Below are positions 1 to 12,059 of a stretch of DNA of 64,000 bases, piece by piece; within the stretch, counting starts at the first letter, position 1; every line of letters starts with the position of its first letter. The notes under the pieces were generated by a model. It made no database searches. It was given only the letters and a program-made list of their open reading frames with translations, and was not told the DNA's origin. Both the position numbers and the translations under genes were made by a program. Where the stretch lies: the NCBI GenBank assembly GCA_905178155.1, contig CAJINV010000001.1, forward strand, positions 1,787,904-1,851,903, written 5' to 3'. The DNA is from Amoebophrya sp. A120 (taxonomy: Eukaryota; Sar; Dinophyceae; Syndiniales; Amoebophryaceae).

Positions 1-3000
1 GCGTACTGTTGGGGATGTGGTCTTTTGTGCTTTTTCACATGGCACGAGATCTTTTTTTCGTTCATCTCCATGTTGTTGTTGGACCACTTCTCGCACTCGC
101 AGCCTGCGACTTGGCATAAACCGGTCTCCCGTGAGCGACATGTCGTTGATTTCTTCTTCAGGAACATCTACATCAACACCTTTTTGCCGTGCAGCGTTAG
201 CCGCAGATGAGGACGATGTCGCTTGTTCATCAGCTTCAACAAGAACTTCAACTTCCCGGGAACGATTTCTATCTCGTTCGCCCCCGCTCACGCTCTTACT
301 TTCCATTATATCGGTCTCGGCTGCACGGCCGCTGTTTTTTCCAGGGTTAGGTGCCTCTGCGGACGATTGGTCGCCCGCAAGAGCAGCCGCCGCGTGGTCC
401 AAATCTTCGGGCGGAAAGGGGAGTTGCGAGAAGAGAAAGGTGAGCAACTTCAAGAAGCTATTCGTGTACCAATTGTCCATTACATAGGCGTCCCCGAAAC
501 TTTCGCTGTGCAAAGCCAGGGTCAGGGCGGATGGCTGCTGGTTCATCCTGCTCTGGTCGTCCACACGAGCACCGTCCTCTTGGTCTTGGTTCAACATCAC
601 TTTCCCGCTTGTACAACCAGCCTGCACGACCTCTGCAGCACCCGCCACCACAGACGACGATTTTGTTTTTTCTCGCACATCAACATGATCTTCACACACA
701 TCCGCAAAATGGTCGTCGTGTTGCTGCAGAACCGGAAAGTTCTTCAGCAGCAGGATGCACGTTTCATCTCCGGCTCGCTGCGTTGGCTTTGCGTTTATTT
801 CCGGTGTAGAGCAACTAAGTGGATTTTTACACGGCCGCAGCAACGAACACGGCTTTGCGTCCGACGAGGCAGCGGGCGCGATTCCCAAAAACGCACCGGC
901 TTGCTGCGAGTTTGTCGACAGCAAGGGAATGGTCATTCTCGCACCCCCTTCTGGAACTACAGCAGATGTTCCCGCAACGAGTGCCGGGGAAGATGAAGCC
1001 ACAAACGTTTTTTCGCTCAAATCCAAAACTGCAGCGTTGAGGTCGCTTGTTTCAACATTCGTGAAGATCGGCGGAAAAGAACTACGGGCAGTACTGGAAC
1101 TTGCAGCGGTGGACGACATCAAATTCTGCTGTTCTTTCGCATCATTTATCGGCTCGAGACGCAAGGGAGCCGGATGCGGAGCGTCAGAAGCTGTATTCAA
1201 CTGCAAATTCGCGAAGGCCCGGAGAAGGAATGGCATGCCCGTCGGTGCTGTTCCGGTTCCGCCAGGAGCTGAATTGCTGTTCATGTTGGTCCGCGTGGCC
1301 GCAGCAGCGTCAAGTAGGCCAGTGTACATCGGCGCCAGGTGTAGCAAAATCTTGTAGGCCGCTGCTGGGGGTGCAGCTGTCCGTGATGTAGTTTTATTGT
1401 CGCGATTCACAGCAGAACAAGCCGGTGTTGTTTTAGAAGTATTTACGCATTCATCCAAATCTCGCGCGTACTCCGCCACCAGCATCAGGAAAGAACGCGC
1501 GATCCTTTCCAAATCTTCGGTGTCTTTCCCAAAACCGCAGATATCCGTCAAAAACTGCACGAAGCCAAAGTGGCCATGGTAGCACGCCAAGAAGAGTGCG
1601 TCGTGCCCGACGTACTCGTCCAAAGTTGGTGTTCTCAAGTCGCAGCCGGCTTCCAGCAGCGCCTTCAATCTCAAGATATCGCCGGTCTCGCAGGCTTTCC
1701 GGAGCTCCGCCTGCCGCTGCAGCTGGGTATTCCCCAAGTACAGCTTTTTCACCTCCCGCAGCGGCAGGGCGGTAAAGCGGGTGGAGGTCAGCGATTCGCA
1801 GGCCTGCTGCAGGAATTTCCCGTTCTGCTTGCGCCGCTGGCGCCCGGTCTGGCTGGCCTGCGCGATGCGCAGTTGCTCCAGGGTCGGGGGCAGTTTGGTT
1901 TCGAACTCGTCCTTGCTCTGTGCGAGGTAGGGCCTCGCCACGAATTCCTGGAAATTCCGCCGCAGAATGTCCGACGCCTGTTGCCGGGTGCACCAGGAGG
2001 CCTGCCGCCTCGCGAACAACTGGCACCCACTGTCCCACAGCTGCGCTAACCCGGTCGTGAGCGGGAGAAATGATCTTCGAGGTTCTGACAGAGAAGACGC
2101 TACTACAGGTTTTTGCTCTTGGTCTTGAGCTGCACTGGAGGTCGCTATAATGCTCTGATCCTTGGCGTTCCTGCAATTCACAATCTTTCGCTGGACATCG
2201 ACATTGGTCAGCCCTTTCTTTGCTGCTGCTCGTTCTTGCGCATCCACAGCTTCATCTCCTCCGGCGAGCGCCTTGGCCTGCCGTTCCGCCAGCGCCTGCT
2301 GCCCGAGGTACCACTTCACCCACTTTTCGCCCAGGCTCATGCCCTTCAAAAACTCCTGTTCGGATAAGGGCGGAATGATGTTGCGCACGGTCGAAGACGG
2401 TTGTAATTCTCCGGCTGATCCGCGCATACAACTCGTACCAATCGCCTGCTCTTGGGCAATCGCGACGTCGCGACGACACATCGGACATCGCAGACAGCCG
2501 GTCATCTTGTTTCCCGGCTCTAGAAGTGTGTCCCAGAACTCCAATTCGGAAAAACGCGCACGGCAGCTGGACCAGTATCCACTGCAAAAAGTTGTGTCGT
2601 GCATCATGTACGAAAAAATCGCAGTCATGCATGACCAGTCCGGTTTCCTATTCATGATGACATCAAGTTCGTCCATTTTAATTTTCTTCTTGATATCTTG
2701 CGATTTTTTACACTAGTACACTGCAGCTACAACTGTTGCCAAGTACATAACCGATACGGGCACACGATCATCGTCATGCCGGGCACCTTGGTCTGTCGGG
2801 CCTGCGCGCAGTGTGCGCGCCAGTTTTGCGCGAGCGCCGCCGCGTCGTCCGGGACTTGTTTCGCCCCTGTCAGCCGCAGCAGCTGGACCAGCGCCCAGAC
2901 CGCGAACGCCGCAGGAAGTTTGTCGATCTCAGTCTTCAGTTTCTGCATCTCCGCTTCCGCCACTTCTCTTGCTTCGCCCGGATGCAGATGCGCGCCGGCA

Positions 3001-3953
3001 GAGTTGAATTGATTTGCCCGGTCAAGTTCGTGGAAGCGACTCCCGGTGTGCGCGTTGCGCCACGAGGGCAGATCCAGCCGGGCCGGATGGAACAGAATCG
3101 GCTCCGCGCCGGCGCGCAGCAAGCTCGCCGCAACCGCGTCGCGCCGCTCGAACACGGCGACCGCAAGCAGCGTCTTCACGCAGACCGGCCAACGAGACAC
3201 CCGGCGACGCAGCTTGTTCAGACACATGTCAACTCGGAACGACTCCGAGTCTACTTGCTTGCCAGGATCAGCAGCTTGTTCGGCGGTATCTTGTTCCCCC
3301 TCCGTGATGTTGCAAGGACTTCTTGTTAAAGTGCCGGAGGTAGATCTTGTTCCCCCACCCGCAGCTACACCAGCATCAACCACGGGCGGGAGAATGTGGA
3401 CTAGAACCGTGGCTACCAGGTCTTGGTCCAGATTCAGTTTGCTCAACTTGACCAGTCCAAAAGCGCTGTTGTTGCCCCGAGCCATCTCGTGCAGCAAGGT
3501 GACCACCTCCCCCGGACCAATGCATCGTCGGGACCCGAGCCTTTCGGGCTCATGGTGCAGCCAATACTCTACCTGCTGCCGCTGCGCCCGACGCCGCGAC
3601 CAAGATGACTTGCTGCCGTTCTGCGAACCGCCGGCGGCATTATATGAGAGTGCACAACTGCTCGCCCCCCCTGTCCGTCAGTAGAGGGACATGAGCAGCG
3701 AGAAGACAAACAAGGGTGGAAATTATGGAGCGTCAGCATGACAAATCCTTGGGGACGAGGCTACAATCCTGTTAGTACTGGTGCAGCTTGTTGTCAACAT
3801 GATAAGAGGCAGAGGCAGTGCTACAAGGAAGGTAACCCTAGCACCCAGCTTTGCTTTATTACTGCGAATGAGGGGGCGGACAGGAGACGGAGAGTTGTGC
3901 ACCCTTCATACGACGCTCAGAAGCGGATTGCCGGGGAGGAAGGAGCTCGCCAT
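1..3953 (-). CDS. Ankyrin/RING-like protein, partial (3' end outside window)
   Basis: Function is not recognised beyond domain hints. I build it from three pieces. Exon 1 is 3911-3953, ATG at 3953 (MASSFLPGNPLLSV). Exon 2 is about 2766-3640. Exon 3 is an open frame from about 2712 to position 1 with no stop, so the C-terminus lies off the window. Exons 1 and 2 join in frame if the inverted-repeat element at 3641-3910 is removed. The exon 2/3 intron (about 2713-2765) is a guess; GT and AG candidates exist but are not unique. The product is at least about 1,200 aa. Near 2490-2530 a CLRCPMC RRDV stretch resembles the second half of a RING finger. Near 1560-1690 there is an ankyrin-like stretch (LKALLEAGCDLRTP, then GHDALFLACYHGHFGFVQFL). 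The rest, 1-1500, is Ser/Ala/Asp-rich low complexity. Treating exons 2 and 3 as one gene is inference; they could be two genes. Confidence 0.6.
3641..3910 (-). mobile_element. Introner-like element in the ankyrin/RING-like gene
   Basis: 270 bp with terminal inverted repeats: the left end TATATGAGAGTGCACAACTG matches the reverse complement of the right end AGTTGTGCACCCTTCATA. It starts TAT and ends ATA and carries the internal GCATGACAAAT motif found in several other elements here. Unlike the others I see no clear flanking direct repeat, so it may be old or the edges slightly off. Removing it joins codon 14 of an ATG-started exon to the downstream frame, giving ...SVDAAGGS. Confidence 0.55.
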
Positions 3954-5010
3954 GGTGCTACTATTAACACTTCTCACGACGTCGTGATGGGCAGACAAAA
4001 TGCTTACGTTAAACCGAAGATGTATTCATCTCTTATATGATGTTTGTGCTGGCCTTTTTACCGTGATTATTTTCAGCCAGTACTAGTCGCTAGTAAGTAG
4101 CTGGTACCACATGCGAGTAATTGCGAGGGTACGAATAATACTACTTTTTTTATCGACCACCGGCGCAACTGCGCCCACATATCCGCCCTATCGTCGAAAA
4201 TTAGACTGACGCTTTACGTTAACCCATGTTCTTTAACCTGCATGAATATTTAAAGACAGGAAGAAATAAACTTGTACATAACAAAATGAGCACATCATGG
4301 GCGGGCCGAAATAATGCGCCACTTCCCGATATATGTAGGATGATGAGAAGCCACCTTGTCCAGCATACAACTTTTGTTCAACATACACAAAACATCCATG
4401 CGAAATACAATCACGAGGTAATCGCTCAGTATGGATGCTGAAGCGAGCACTTTCACTTCTGAAGATCCTCTTTCAATTTCTAGAATGACAAGAATATTTG
4501 GCTCGTGATCTTAATGAGCATGACTGAGCAAGACCATTTTCTCTCAACAGATTGACGATCCGGAAACAAAACAAAAAAATGATAATTAAAGAAATCCTTT
4601 GCAGATCCTGATGATGTGGAAAAGATGATCTTCTTCACTTCTTTTGTGTTGATATTGTGTATTTTTGAGCTACTCTTCTGGTTCAATATCTGCATCTGGT
4701 TGTCTGTGTTGCTGTTGTTCATTTCTGAGCTGCAGGAGCTGCAGATGATAAGGAACACAAGTGACGAATCATATGCAACACGCCTCCACCAACAACGACA
4801 GACGTCTGCGGATGTGGTCGTTGTAATGTAAGTACATTTTTTTCTCCTAGCTCGCATTCGCTTCTTGTTGTCCTGCTACATCAACCAGACCAAGAGAAAA
4901 CAAAGCACTGCACAAGGCATGATATTTCCGCATTGGAGAGGTCGAGAACAAGTAGAACAACATCCGTTGTATCAACTGTATCACATATGCCCGCCCCCAC
5001 AGCATGCAGC
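3954..5010. other. Intergenic region, no gene seen
   Basis: AT-rich spacer between the stop of the NOC4-like gene and the start of the ankyrin/RING-like gene. It should hold the 3' UTR of the former and the promoter of the latter. The short open frames here have no protein-like composition. I see no RNA gene or repeat array. Confidence 0.5.
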
Positions 5011-7315
5011 TTATAATTTTCTGCTGCTAGTACTCCCAGTTGCGACCACCCGTAGAAGTCCGTCTTCCAGGTCCCTTCTGTAGCTCGCCTCCAGTTTCGG
5101 TTTTTTACACCTGGGGAAGAAGGCGAATCCCGGCAGTTCCTCGACGTCGTCGTAGTTTTTTCGCTTGTGCTTCAGCTCCTTTTCCAACAAGTCGTCGGTG
5201 GTCAAATCCAGAAACTCGTTGACGTCCACCCCCTGCGCGATCTTCTTGAACATCGCGTGATTCTTGAAGAAGGGAATCAGGCGGCTCACCAGGGGGTGCT
5301 GGTGCTTGGCCAACACGTCCAACTCCCACAGCGACGTCTGCGCGAGCACGCTTCGTGCCTGCGCGAGTGTGTGGGTCAGCAGAAACGGGTCGGCTGTTAA
5401 TTGCTTGGTTTGAAGATGTGGAGCTCTAGCAGATTTTGACATCGATGCGTTATTGTCCTCTTCACCGCTTGTCGTAGTTGTGCCAACATTCATCATGTTG
5501 GATGATGCTGATGTGGAAGCAGCTCCTGTTGCCTTGCTGTGCTGGTCGACGAGACCGAGCGCAATATCAGAACTTGACGATAAGGCTCCTTGCTGAGTTC
5601 CTTGATCTTGTTGCACTTCCTGCTCGTTGGCACTATTCCTTATTCTCGTCGAAGTTCTTGCTATCTTTTCTTGATCTTGCGAAGGTCCTGCTGCAGTAGA
5701 CGATGATGTAGAAGGCGTCCTCGGGGTCGTTACCGGCTGCACAACTCCGCCTCCTGGTTCCACCACTTCCCGGTGGAGTAACTTCTTACAGGTGGCTTCG
5801 TTTTTCCGCACAATGTTGTACGCCAGGCCGACGCACCAACTGATGCTGGGGATGTCCACCAAGGGGTCCTGCACGCAGATCTTCAGCAGCTTCTTGGCGA
5901 AGCAGGCGGCGGACTGGCCGGGCAGGGAGCTGGACTGGATCAAGGACGCGGCGAGGATCCGCTGGAACCGCACGCGATACTCCACCGCGAACACTTCCGG
6001 CCGGAGTAATAAGTACAATCGGTCATAGTAATCCTCCTGGAATTCCAATTGCGTCTCGGTCACCAAATACAACAATCCGGACAGGGCGCAGATCTGCACC
6101 TCTAAACTGCCGCGGTCGAACTCTCGCAGGTAGAAGTCGGCCAGGATCAGGGGGGATTCTAAGTACTTGAAGATGTGGGTGAGGTGGAGTAAAAGTTTTT
6201 TCTTCAGTCGGTCCGTCCGGGCGGTGATTAACTGCTTTTTCTGTTTGCTGTTCAACGCTTTTTCTGTTTTCGCTTCCACTTGCGACACGTCCTGGATTTT
6301 TGCGCATTTCCTTTCCGGATGAAACGCTTTCAGAAGTTCCATCCAAGTTTTCGTGAATTGCTTTTTCAGTTTAAATATCCTATGTAAAAACGTACCCACC
6401 CCATAGTCAAGATGGGGAATCGGCTAGACAAATCCACAAGCTTTGGCTGTTTCGCATGACAAATTTGGACGCGTAGCGTAGTACTGTTTGAGCTAGTTCA
6501 ACAGCATTACAGATCTAGTCTCTCATGCTGATTGGAGCATGACAAATTTCAAAACACCATTAGAAAATGCTTCTCATGGGGCTCCGCATGAGAAACATTT
6601 GAAGCATGCCGATTTGCATGACAACTATGGTGTGGGTACGTTTTTACTCAGGATATTAAAATTCTTCTTCGAGAGCTCGGGAAAGAATAACGGCAAATCC
6701 TCCTCGCCCTCGACTGCGGTCTGCTCTAGCAAACCCTCCCCCATCAGCCAAACGCCAATCTTTCGAAGCAGCTCAAAATACAAAGCGTGGTCGAAGCTTG
6801 CCTGTGGTCGATTTGTATTGCAAATGTTATCGTAAAAAGCAGAGAGGATACGGCGATAGAGGTCACGTGGTCCACGTTGGCGTTCTTGCGTTAGTCATTG
6901 GTTCAAATACGAACAAAACAAGTCCGTCGCTTTTACGCAACACATAAAGCGCCTGCGCCAAGACCGAGAAAAAAATAACATCTTGTATAATGTACTATAC
7001 CTTGTTTTTAAACTCATTGCACAGGAAGCCCAGGAAGTAGTGCAGCAGATCTAAGTGCGCGAGCAAGTAGGTTTCCAGCACGGCGTCCTGTGCCTGCTCC
7101 GTCGTTTCTGCGGAGAACAAAGCTTGCAGAGCCGCCTCGAATTCGCTGACTGGAAATTCCTTGTCGTTCTTGATCTCGTTGTTCAAAAAGACGCCGAAAA
7201 TGAAGGTGAGTTTCTGCTCCAGCGTGCACCTCGCGTTCGTTGCAACCTCTTTTACGATGGTGAGACGCTCTTTGCGGGACTCCGCGGTCGCCAGGGCCTG
7301 TTTTGCCTCTTCCAT
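5011..7315 (-). CDS. NOC4: NOC4-like nucleolar complex protein (CBF/Mak21 family)
   Basis: Noc4 works with Nop14 in nucleolar assembly and export of the 40S pre-ribosome. Three exons rebuild a 606-aa protein: 7001-7315 (ATG at 7315), 6656-6801 and 5011-6370. The first intron (6802-7000) is GT-AG. The second gap is the inverted-repeat element 6376-6655; removing it with one TTAAA copy restores frame (..KKNFKLKKQF..). The family signature is the CBF-like stretch in exon 3: ICALSGLLYLVTE, YDRLYLLLRPEVFAVEYR, FAKKLLKICVQDPL, then a Ser/Thr-rich insert (about 5400-5760) and the closing block SLWELDVLAKHQHPLVSRL, typical of Noc4 C-termini. Length is close to yeast and human Noc4 (about 520-550 aa) plus the insert. 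The C-terminal tail is basic. The exon 1 assignment rests on frame and position and is less certain than exons 2-3. Confidence 0.87.
6376..6655 (-). mobile_element. Introner-like element in the NOC4-like gene
   Basis: 280 bp. Left end TATCCTATGTAAAAACGTAC mirrors right end GTACGTTTTTACTCAGGATA, with the match continuing about 10 bp further in. Flanked by a perfect 5-bp direct repeat TTAAA (6371-6375 and 6656-6660). Contains GCATGACAAATTTG twice in variant form and ACAGCATTA, both shared with sister elements. Deleting element plus one repeat copy joins the exons in frame. The junction offers no GT-AG pair at these limits. Confidence 0.87.
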
Positions 7316-8068
7316 TTTGTTCAATGTCGCGTTCCGTGACGATCACTAGTCAATAAACGACAGATAGTACGTTGAAGAGGTTCCAAGTGAAAAATAAAGG
7401 CCTACTTAAAGGACTAGAATCAGCAGGTGAGTGAGCCCTTGTCAATATGGAGCAGGTACGACTGATGTAGTTTCTTGCATCTCTACTCACTCATGCAGTT
7501 ACAATTGGTGAATCGAATCGCATATCCACCTGTGAGACCTGATAATTAGAGAATTGGAGGCACATCAGCACGACATCAGATCGAATTCGTTTGTGATCAC
7601 GAACAGTAGTTTCAAGAACCCATGATCTTTTTGATCTTCAATGTTGCCAGATCTTCGTGTCGCTTTCTTTTCCAAGAACGGATCCGCAATGCACGATTCT
7701 GCTGTTCTTTTGATCTGGTGTTGGTTCTTCTTGTCGCTTTCATTTCTTGCGACAACACAACCAACGGGGGAGCTTCTTGACTTTTCATCTACTGCCACAG
7801 ACAGAATAACCAGTGATCCAAGTTTTTTTCAGATTCGGGAAAAGTAGCTGGGCATGTCGGTTTGACAGAGAACGTAGAGATGAATTCAGACTCCGACATG
7901 GAAGTAGAAAATAGTTCAGATCACGACGGCGCAGGCGCCACAGGCGGAATGACCACAGTCCGGCTACTTTACTTCGCAACTGCATTCGTTCACTATTAAT
8001 TTTCATCGAACCTCCGTGATAGCTGAAGAACAAGAAGATTGCTAATTAAAATGCTATGTTCACTACCA
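7316..8068. other. Intergenic region, no gene seen
   Basis: Spacer between the start of the NOC4-like gene and the stop of the PDZ-module gene. Small open frames on both strands (such as 7565-7798 minus) look random in composition. No repeats or RNA gene recognised. Confidence 0.5.
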
Positions 8069-10963
8069 CTACGCCAGTGGCCTCGACACATCCACCTCCC
8101 TGGCCCTCGCTTCTTCGGGGAAGTCGCCGGAGCTGCGGCGAAACAGCAAAAACACCGGTCTGGGCTTCCCGTCCGAGGCACACACTGTATCGATTTTCGA
8201 CACATCCTTCTCCGCCAAAACATCATTCGCCAGCTGAATCGAATCGCCAACTTGCAGCCCCCGCCGTGCCGCCCAGCCATTGGGAACGATTTCCCGCACT
8301 TTTCCACCCTGAACCGTCATGTCGAGCGCCGCAACGTCGGCTTTCAGCTGTAGGTACCGACCTGCGTACTTCGCACGGACGAACAAAAAGCCGACTTTAC
8401 TGCTCTGTCTCACCCGATCGATTATCGCGGAAATCGGGTCTGCTTTGTTTGCCCCCGCAGAGACAACGGAGGTGATTCTGGAGTTACACACCGCCACCAG
8501 AAGGTCCCCCTCCACGACCTTCGCTTTTCCCGCCCGGCTGCTCGGGTCCGTGACTTTGGAGACTCGAACTTTGGGAAAGTCTTTGAAATTTTCGTCGAGT
8601 TTCATTCCGAACAACTTTTCCAGCTTCTCGTTGCTCGAAAGGCTGTTGTCGTTCAAAACCTCCGGATCCGGTGGGGTGCTTTGCTGCCACCCCGTCATAC
8701 CGTATTCGCTGATTTTGGACCAACTCACGCCCGCCAAGTAGCTGAGCAGGAAGGGAGGCGAGCTTGAGGAAGAGGTTGATTTGGTACTTGCCGCCATAGT
8801 ACTTGCGCCTCCTGTTGTTCCCGACTTATTATTACCAGAGGACGAATCTCGACCTCCAGCAGCGCTCGAACTTGTCGCGATCCCAGGTTTAGTGGAGCTG
8901 CTTCTAGATGTTGCACCAGCACCGCTGCCCGTTCTCGTGCTTTGCTCAACATTTCCGCTTGCTGGTTTCCGCGGAAAGGTCCCAGAGCTGTCCTTGTTTG
9001 TCAATCCCGGGATGAAGCGAAAGACATCCACTTCCCGTTGCAGTGCCTTTTCCCCAAAGTCCCCACTGCTTCTGCGGAACAACAAAAACGCCGGCCGCGG
9101 GCGCCCGTCCTTCTTGCACATTGCGTCAATTTTGTCCATGTCTTTTTCCGCCAGGGTGTCATTCGCGAGAATGACCGTGTCGCCCACTTGCAGCCCGCGT
9201 CGGTCCGCGTACCCGCCGGGCTTTACCTGTCTCACTTTCCCCTTCTCCACCGTCATCTCGAAATCCGGGGCGTCCGCGCGGAGCTGCAAGTACCGGAACT
9301 CGTATTTCTGTCGGAGCAGAACAAAGGAAACCGCGACGTCGCCCTTCTTGATGCGGCGGATGATCTGCTTTTCCCCGTAGTCCGCCGGCGCGGATGAAGA
9401 CGAGTTATCTCCCGCACCACCTTCGGGCGGCCACACCACGATGCTGGTTATCCTCGAATTGCACACGGCGAGGAGGAGATCCCCCTCGACCACCTGGGCT
9501 TTCATCGCGCGGGTGTCAGGTAGGACTTTTGTCACTCTCACCCGGGGAAAGTCCTTGAAGTTCAGTCGCAAGCCGAAAAGCTTCTCGATTTTCTCCGCAC
9601 TCGACAAATTGGCGTCGTTCAACACGTTAGCGTCGGCCGTCGATTGCTTCCACCCACGCAGCCCGTACTCCGCAATGTTCTTCGCCCCGGCGAGGTAACT
9701 GGCGAGGTACGGTGGAGGAGTCTTCTTACTGGAGGACGGAGACGAGGAGGACGCTGCGGCTGCCCCAGGTCTCGTTGCAGAGGAAGAGCTGCCAGGTCTA
9801 CTGCCGCTTCGCGCCTCTCTGCTCTGGCTCCGCGACTTGCTTTGGTCGCGCTGTCCTCTCGCAGCAGCGTCACTGCCGCTTCTCGCCCGTGATGTTGATG
9901 TTCCACTTTTATTCATCAGACGCCCACCCGGCCGCGGGTTCCAGATATCGTACCTGGTCGCCGGGTGATTCGGGTACCGCACCGCCGCGTCGCCCCCGTC
10001 TTTCGCTGTCAAGGATTCCGCCAGCGATTCCAGATCGTACTCCCGACCGACGACCGGCTGTCCATTCGCGTCCAACTCCAGATGCTCGTCTAAATGACCC
10101 TCCCGGAGCAACACCCCGTCGGACCGGTGGGCGTAGTAATGCCCGTAGTACCGGTCGTCCTGTTCATCCTGGTGAAGCTTTATTTCGTCCCGCCCAGCAG
10201 CTCCTCTTGCCCGCCCCTCCCCGGCGTAGGGGTCGTCGCGGCCGAGCTTTTGCGCCAGCAGCTCTTCGAACCCGCGGCGGTCTCGTTGGTCTTCATGGAC
10301 CGCATGGATGATCTCCGCCTCGCGGCATCCTAAGGAAAAACGTCCCCAACCCGAAGTCAAGTTGGGAATCTAGCAACACAAATCTCCAAGTTTTGGGAGC
10401 TGTACATGACAAGTTTCTGTCTGCCGCGTAGTGCAGGTTGGCAAGGGAAGCTGCCGCATGAGAGAGCCATTTTCAAATCCTGTTTACAGCATTACCAATT
10501 CCAAAACACGATTGGAAATTCTCTCATGGCGCTGCGCATTACGACTGTTCCTGCCATTGCGCATTTGCATGACCGCTCTGGGGTGGGGACGTTTTACTCA
10601 GGATACGCGCTCCAGCTTCTTCACCTTGGCCAGGTGGGACCCGATGGACAAGGCGTCCTGCTGAATGTGGTACTGCTGATCGTAGAAGCGGCGAAACGTG
10701 CGCAGATCACCGCGCACGTAAAGCAGCTGTTCAACTTTTTCGTCCTGCTGGGCGGTCCCGGAGAGCAGATCCTGCCGGATGGCGGCGAGCTGCCGCCGAC
10801 CCTCGCGCCGCGCCTCCGGGTCCTCCTCGTGCATCCGCTTGTAGGCCAGCTCGCGGGCCTTCGGATCGCCGCCGAGGACGGCGAGGCGGTACTCCACATC
10901 CATCGACATCGCCTCCAGACGCGTCTGGAAAGCGGCAATCTCATCTTGAAAAGCTTCGTCCAT
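8069..10963 (-). CDS. Protein with duplicated PDZ-like module and coiled-coil N-terminus
   Basis: Two exons, 10606-10963 (ATG at 10963) and 8069-10320, give 869 aa. They join in frame when the element 10326-10605 is removed with one copy of the CGCG repeat (..KVKKLEREAEII..). Residues 1 to about 150 are charged and likely helical. A Ser/Arg-rich linker follows (about 250-320). Then a module of about 230 aa occurs twice, near residues 325-560 and 645-869. Each begins (Y/F)L.SYLAG, continues LSS.EK.EKLFG and FKDFPRVRVTKV, has VEGDLL.AVCNSRITS, and ends with a PDZ-like GL.VGD..LANDTLAEKD element followed by RPVFLLFRRSSGDF. I infer scaffold or peptide-binding function from the PDZ resemblance only. 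The two copies are separated by a Ser/Gly/Thr-rich linker. No transmembrane segment or signal peptide is visible. The gene family is not otherwise recognised. Confidence 0.75.
10326..10605 (-). mobile_element. Introner-like element in the PDZ-module gene
   Basis: 280 bp, the same length as the element in the NOC4-like gene and similar at the tips: left CATCCTAAGGAAAAACGTCC, right GGACGTTTTACTCAGGATA. Flanks are CGCGG and CGCGC, a near-perfect 5-bp direct repeat. Inside are GCATTTGCATGACC and ACAGCATTACCAATTCC, motifs shared with the elements at 6376, 16375 and 41945. Removal restores an open frame. Confidence 0.78.
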
Positions 10964-11660
10964 GAAGATCGTGGAGAAGTGCAGCTGGTTCGTCGAATTT
11001 GTGTCAATAAAAAGCAGTTCTCGTCGACCTGTTATAGTTATATAGACTATAGACTAATACGAACTTGGCTCAAAGGCTGTAGAGGAAAGCTCTGAGACCC
11101 TTAAACAGCATTAGAAATTGCGGCTCAACCTGGAGCAAACCTGGGGCAAACCCCTAGGGCTTTTCAAAGTGGTCTCCTTTCCTATTTGCGAATACGCACG
11201 GCAGTCGGCCCAAATGATGGAGGTCGAGCCGTAGGGAACGATCAAAAACCACAAAAAGCGCGACACTTTGGAAGTGCTGAACCTGCATGCTATTACGACA
11301 AAAGCTGGGACCTTTCTGGGGCTCGGGCTCTAGGGCTTTTCAGATATTCGCGCCCTTTTTTTTCTAACATGCGTGCTACTGTGTAAATATTTGCGACAAA
11401 TTCTACGGCTTGAGCTGTAGGGGTTCGGCACGATGAACGACAAAGAAACCCCTAGGCGCTACAAAAATACCCCGAGCCCTAGACGCAGTGACGCCCCTGC
11501 CCCCTCGCTCAGAAGAGAACCGCTTGCCCCCTTCAATATGAAAGTGCTCCTCGCCCTCCGTGCGGTGCGCCCTGCTCCTGGTGGAACCTCTTGCCCCTGC
11601 GTGCTGGCGCCTGCCCCTTAGCCCTGGCAGTGTTTCTCACTTACCCTCTGCGTTAGGTCT

Positions 11661-11907
11661 TGCCTCTCGCGGTGCATCTTGTCCCTCGCAGTACATCTTG
11701 CCCCCCGCAGTACATCTTGCCCCTCGCAGTACATCTTGCCCCTCGCAATACATCTTGCCCCTTGCAGTACATCTCGCCCCTCGCAGTACATCTTGCCCCT
11801 CGCAGTACATCTCGCCCCTCGCAGTACATCTTGCCCCTCGCAGTACATCTCGCCCCTCGCAGTACATCTTGCCCCTGCGCATACGCCTCGCCCCTGGTAG
11901 GACTTCT
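11661..11907. repeat. 19-bp tandem repeat array, about 13 units
   Basis: The unit is TGCCCCTCGCAGTACATCT, repeating every 19 bp from 11661. Units 1-11 (to 11869) differ from it by one to four substitutions; some start CG rather than TG. Units 12-13 are more diverged, and traces continue to about 11930. Because 19 is not a multiple of three, all frames stay open and give a 19-residue period on the minus strand, which is why long frames appear here. I read it as noncoding minisatellite. Confidence 0.93.
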
Positions 11908-12059
11908 TGCTCCTTGTAGTGCTAGCACCCCTTTTCCATCGCAGTACATTATATCTCGCCTCGGCAGGCACATGCAAGTCTTGCGCCTGATAGAACTTCT
12001 TGCCCCTGGTCGGACCTCTTGCTCCTGGTCCTGGTAGCACATATGGGGCCCGCCTTCCA

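Noticed and set aside
1570-2367. Plus-strand and alternate minus frames overlapping the ankyrin-like region
   Set aside because: The minus frame running through 1-2700 without stops contains the ankyrin and RING-like motifs; the others are shadows of it.
3046-3684. 212-codon plus-strand frame
   Set aside because: Antisense to exon 2 of the first gene, Arg/Ser-rich, without motifs.
4480-4857. 125-codon minus frame in the spacer
   Set aside because: Correct strand, but Ser/Thr/Phe-rich with no recognisable features and AT-driven composition.
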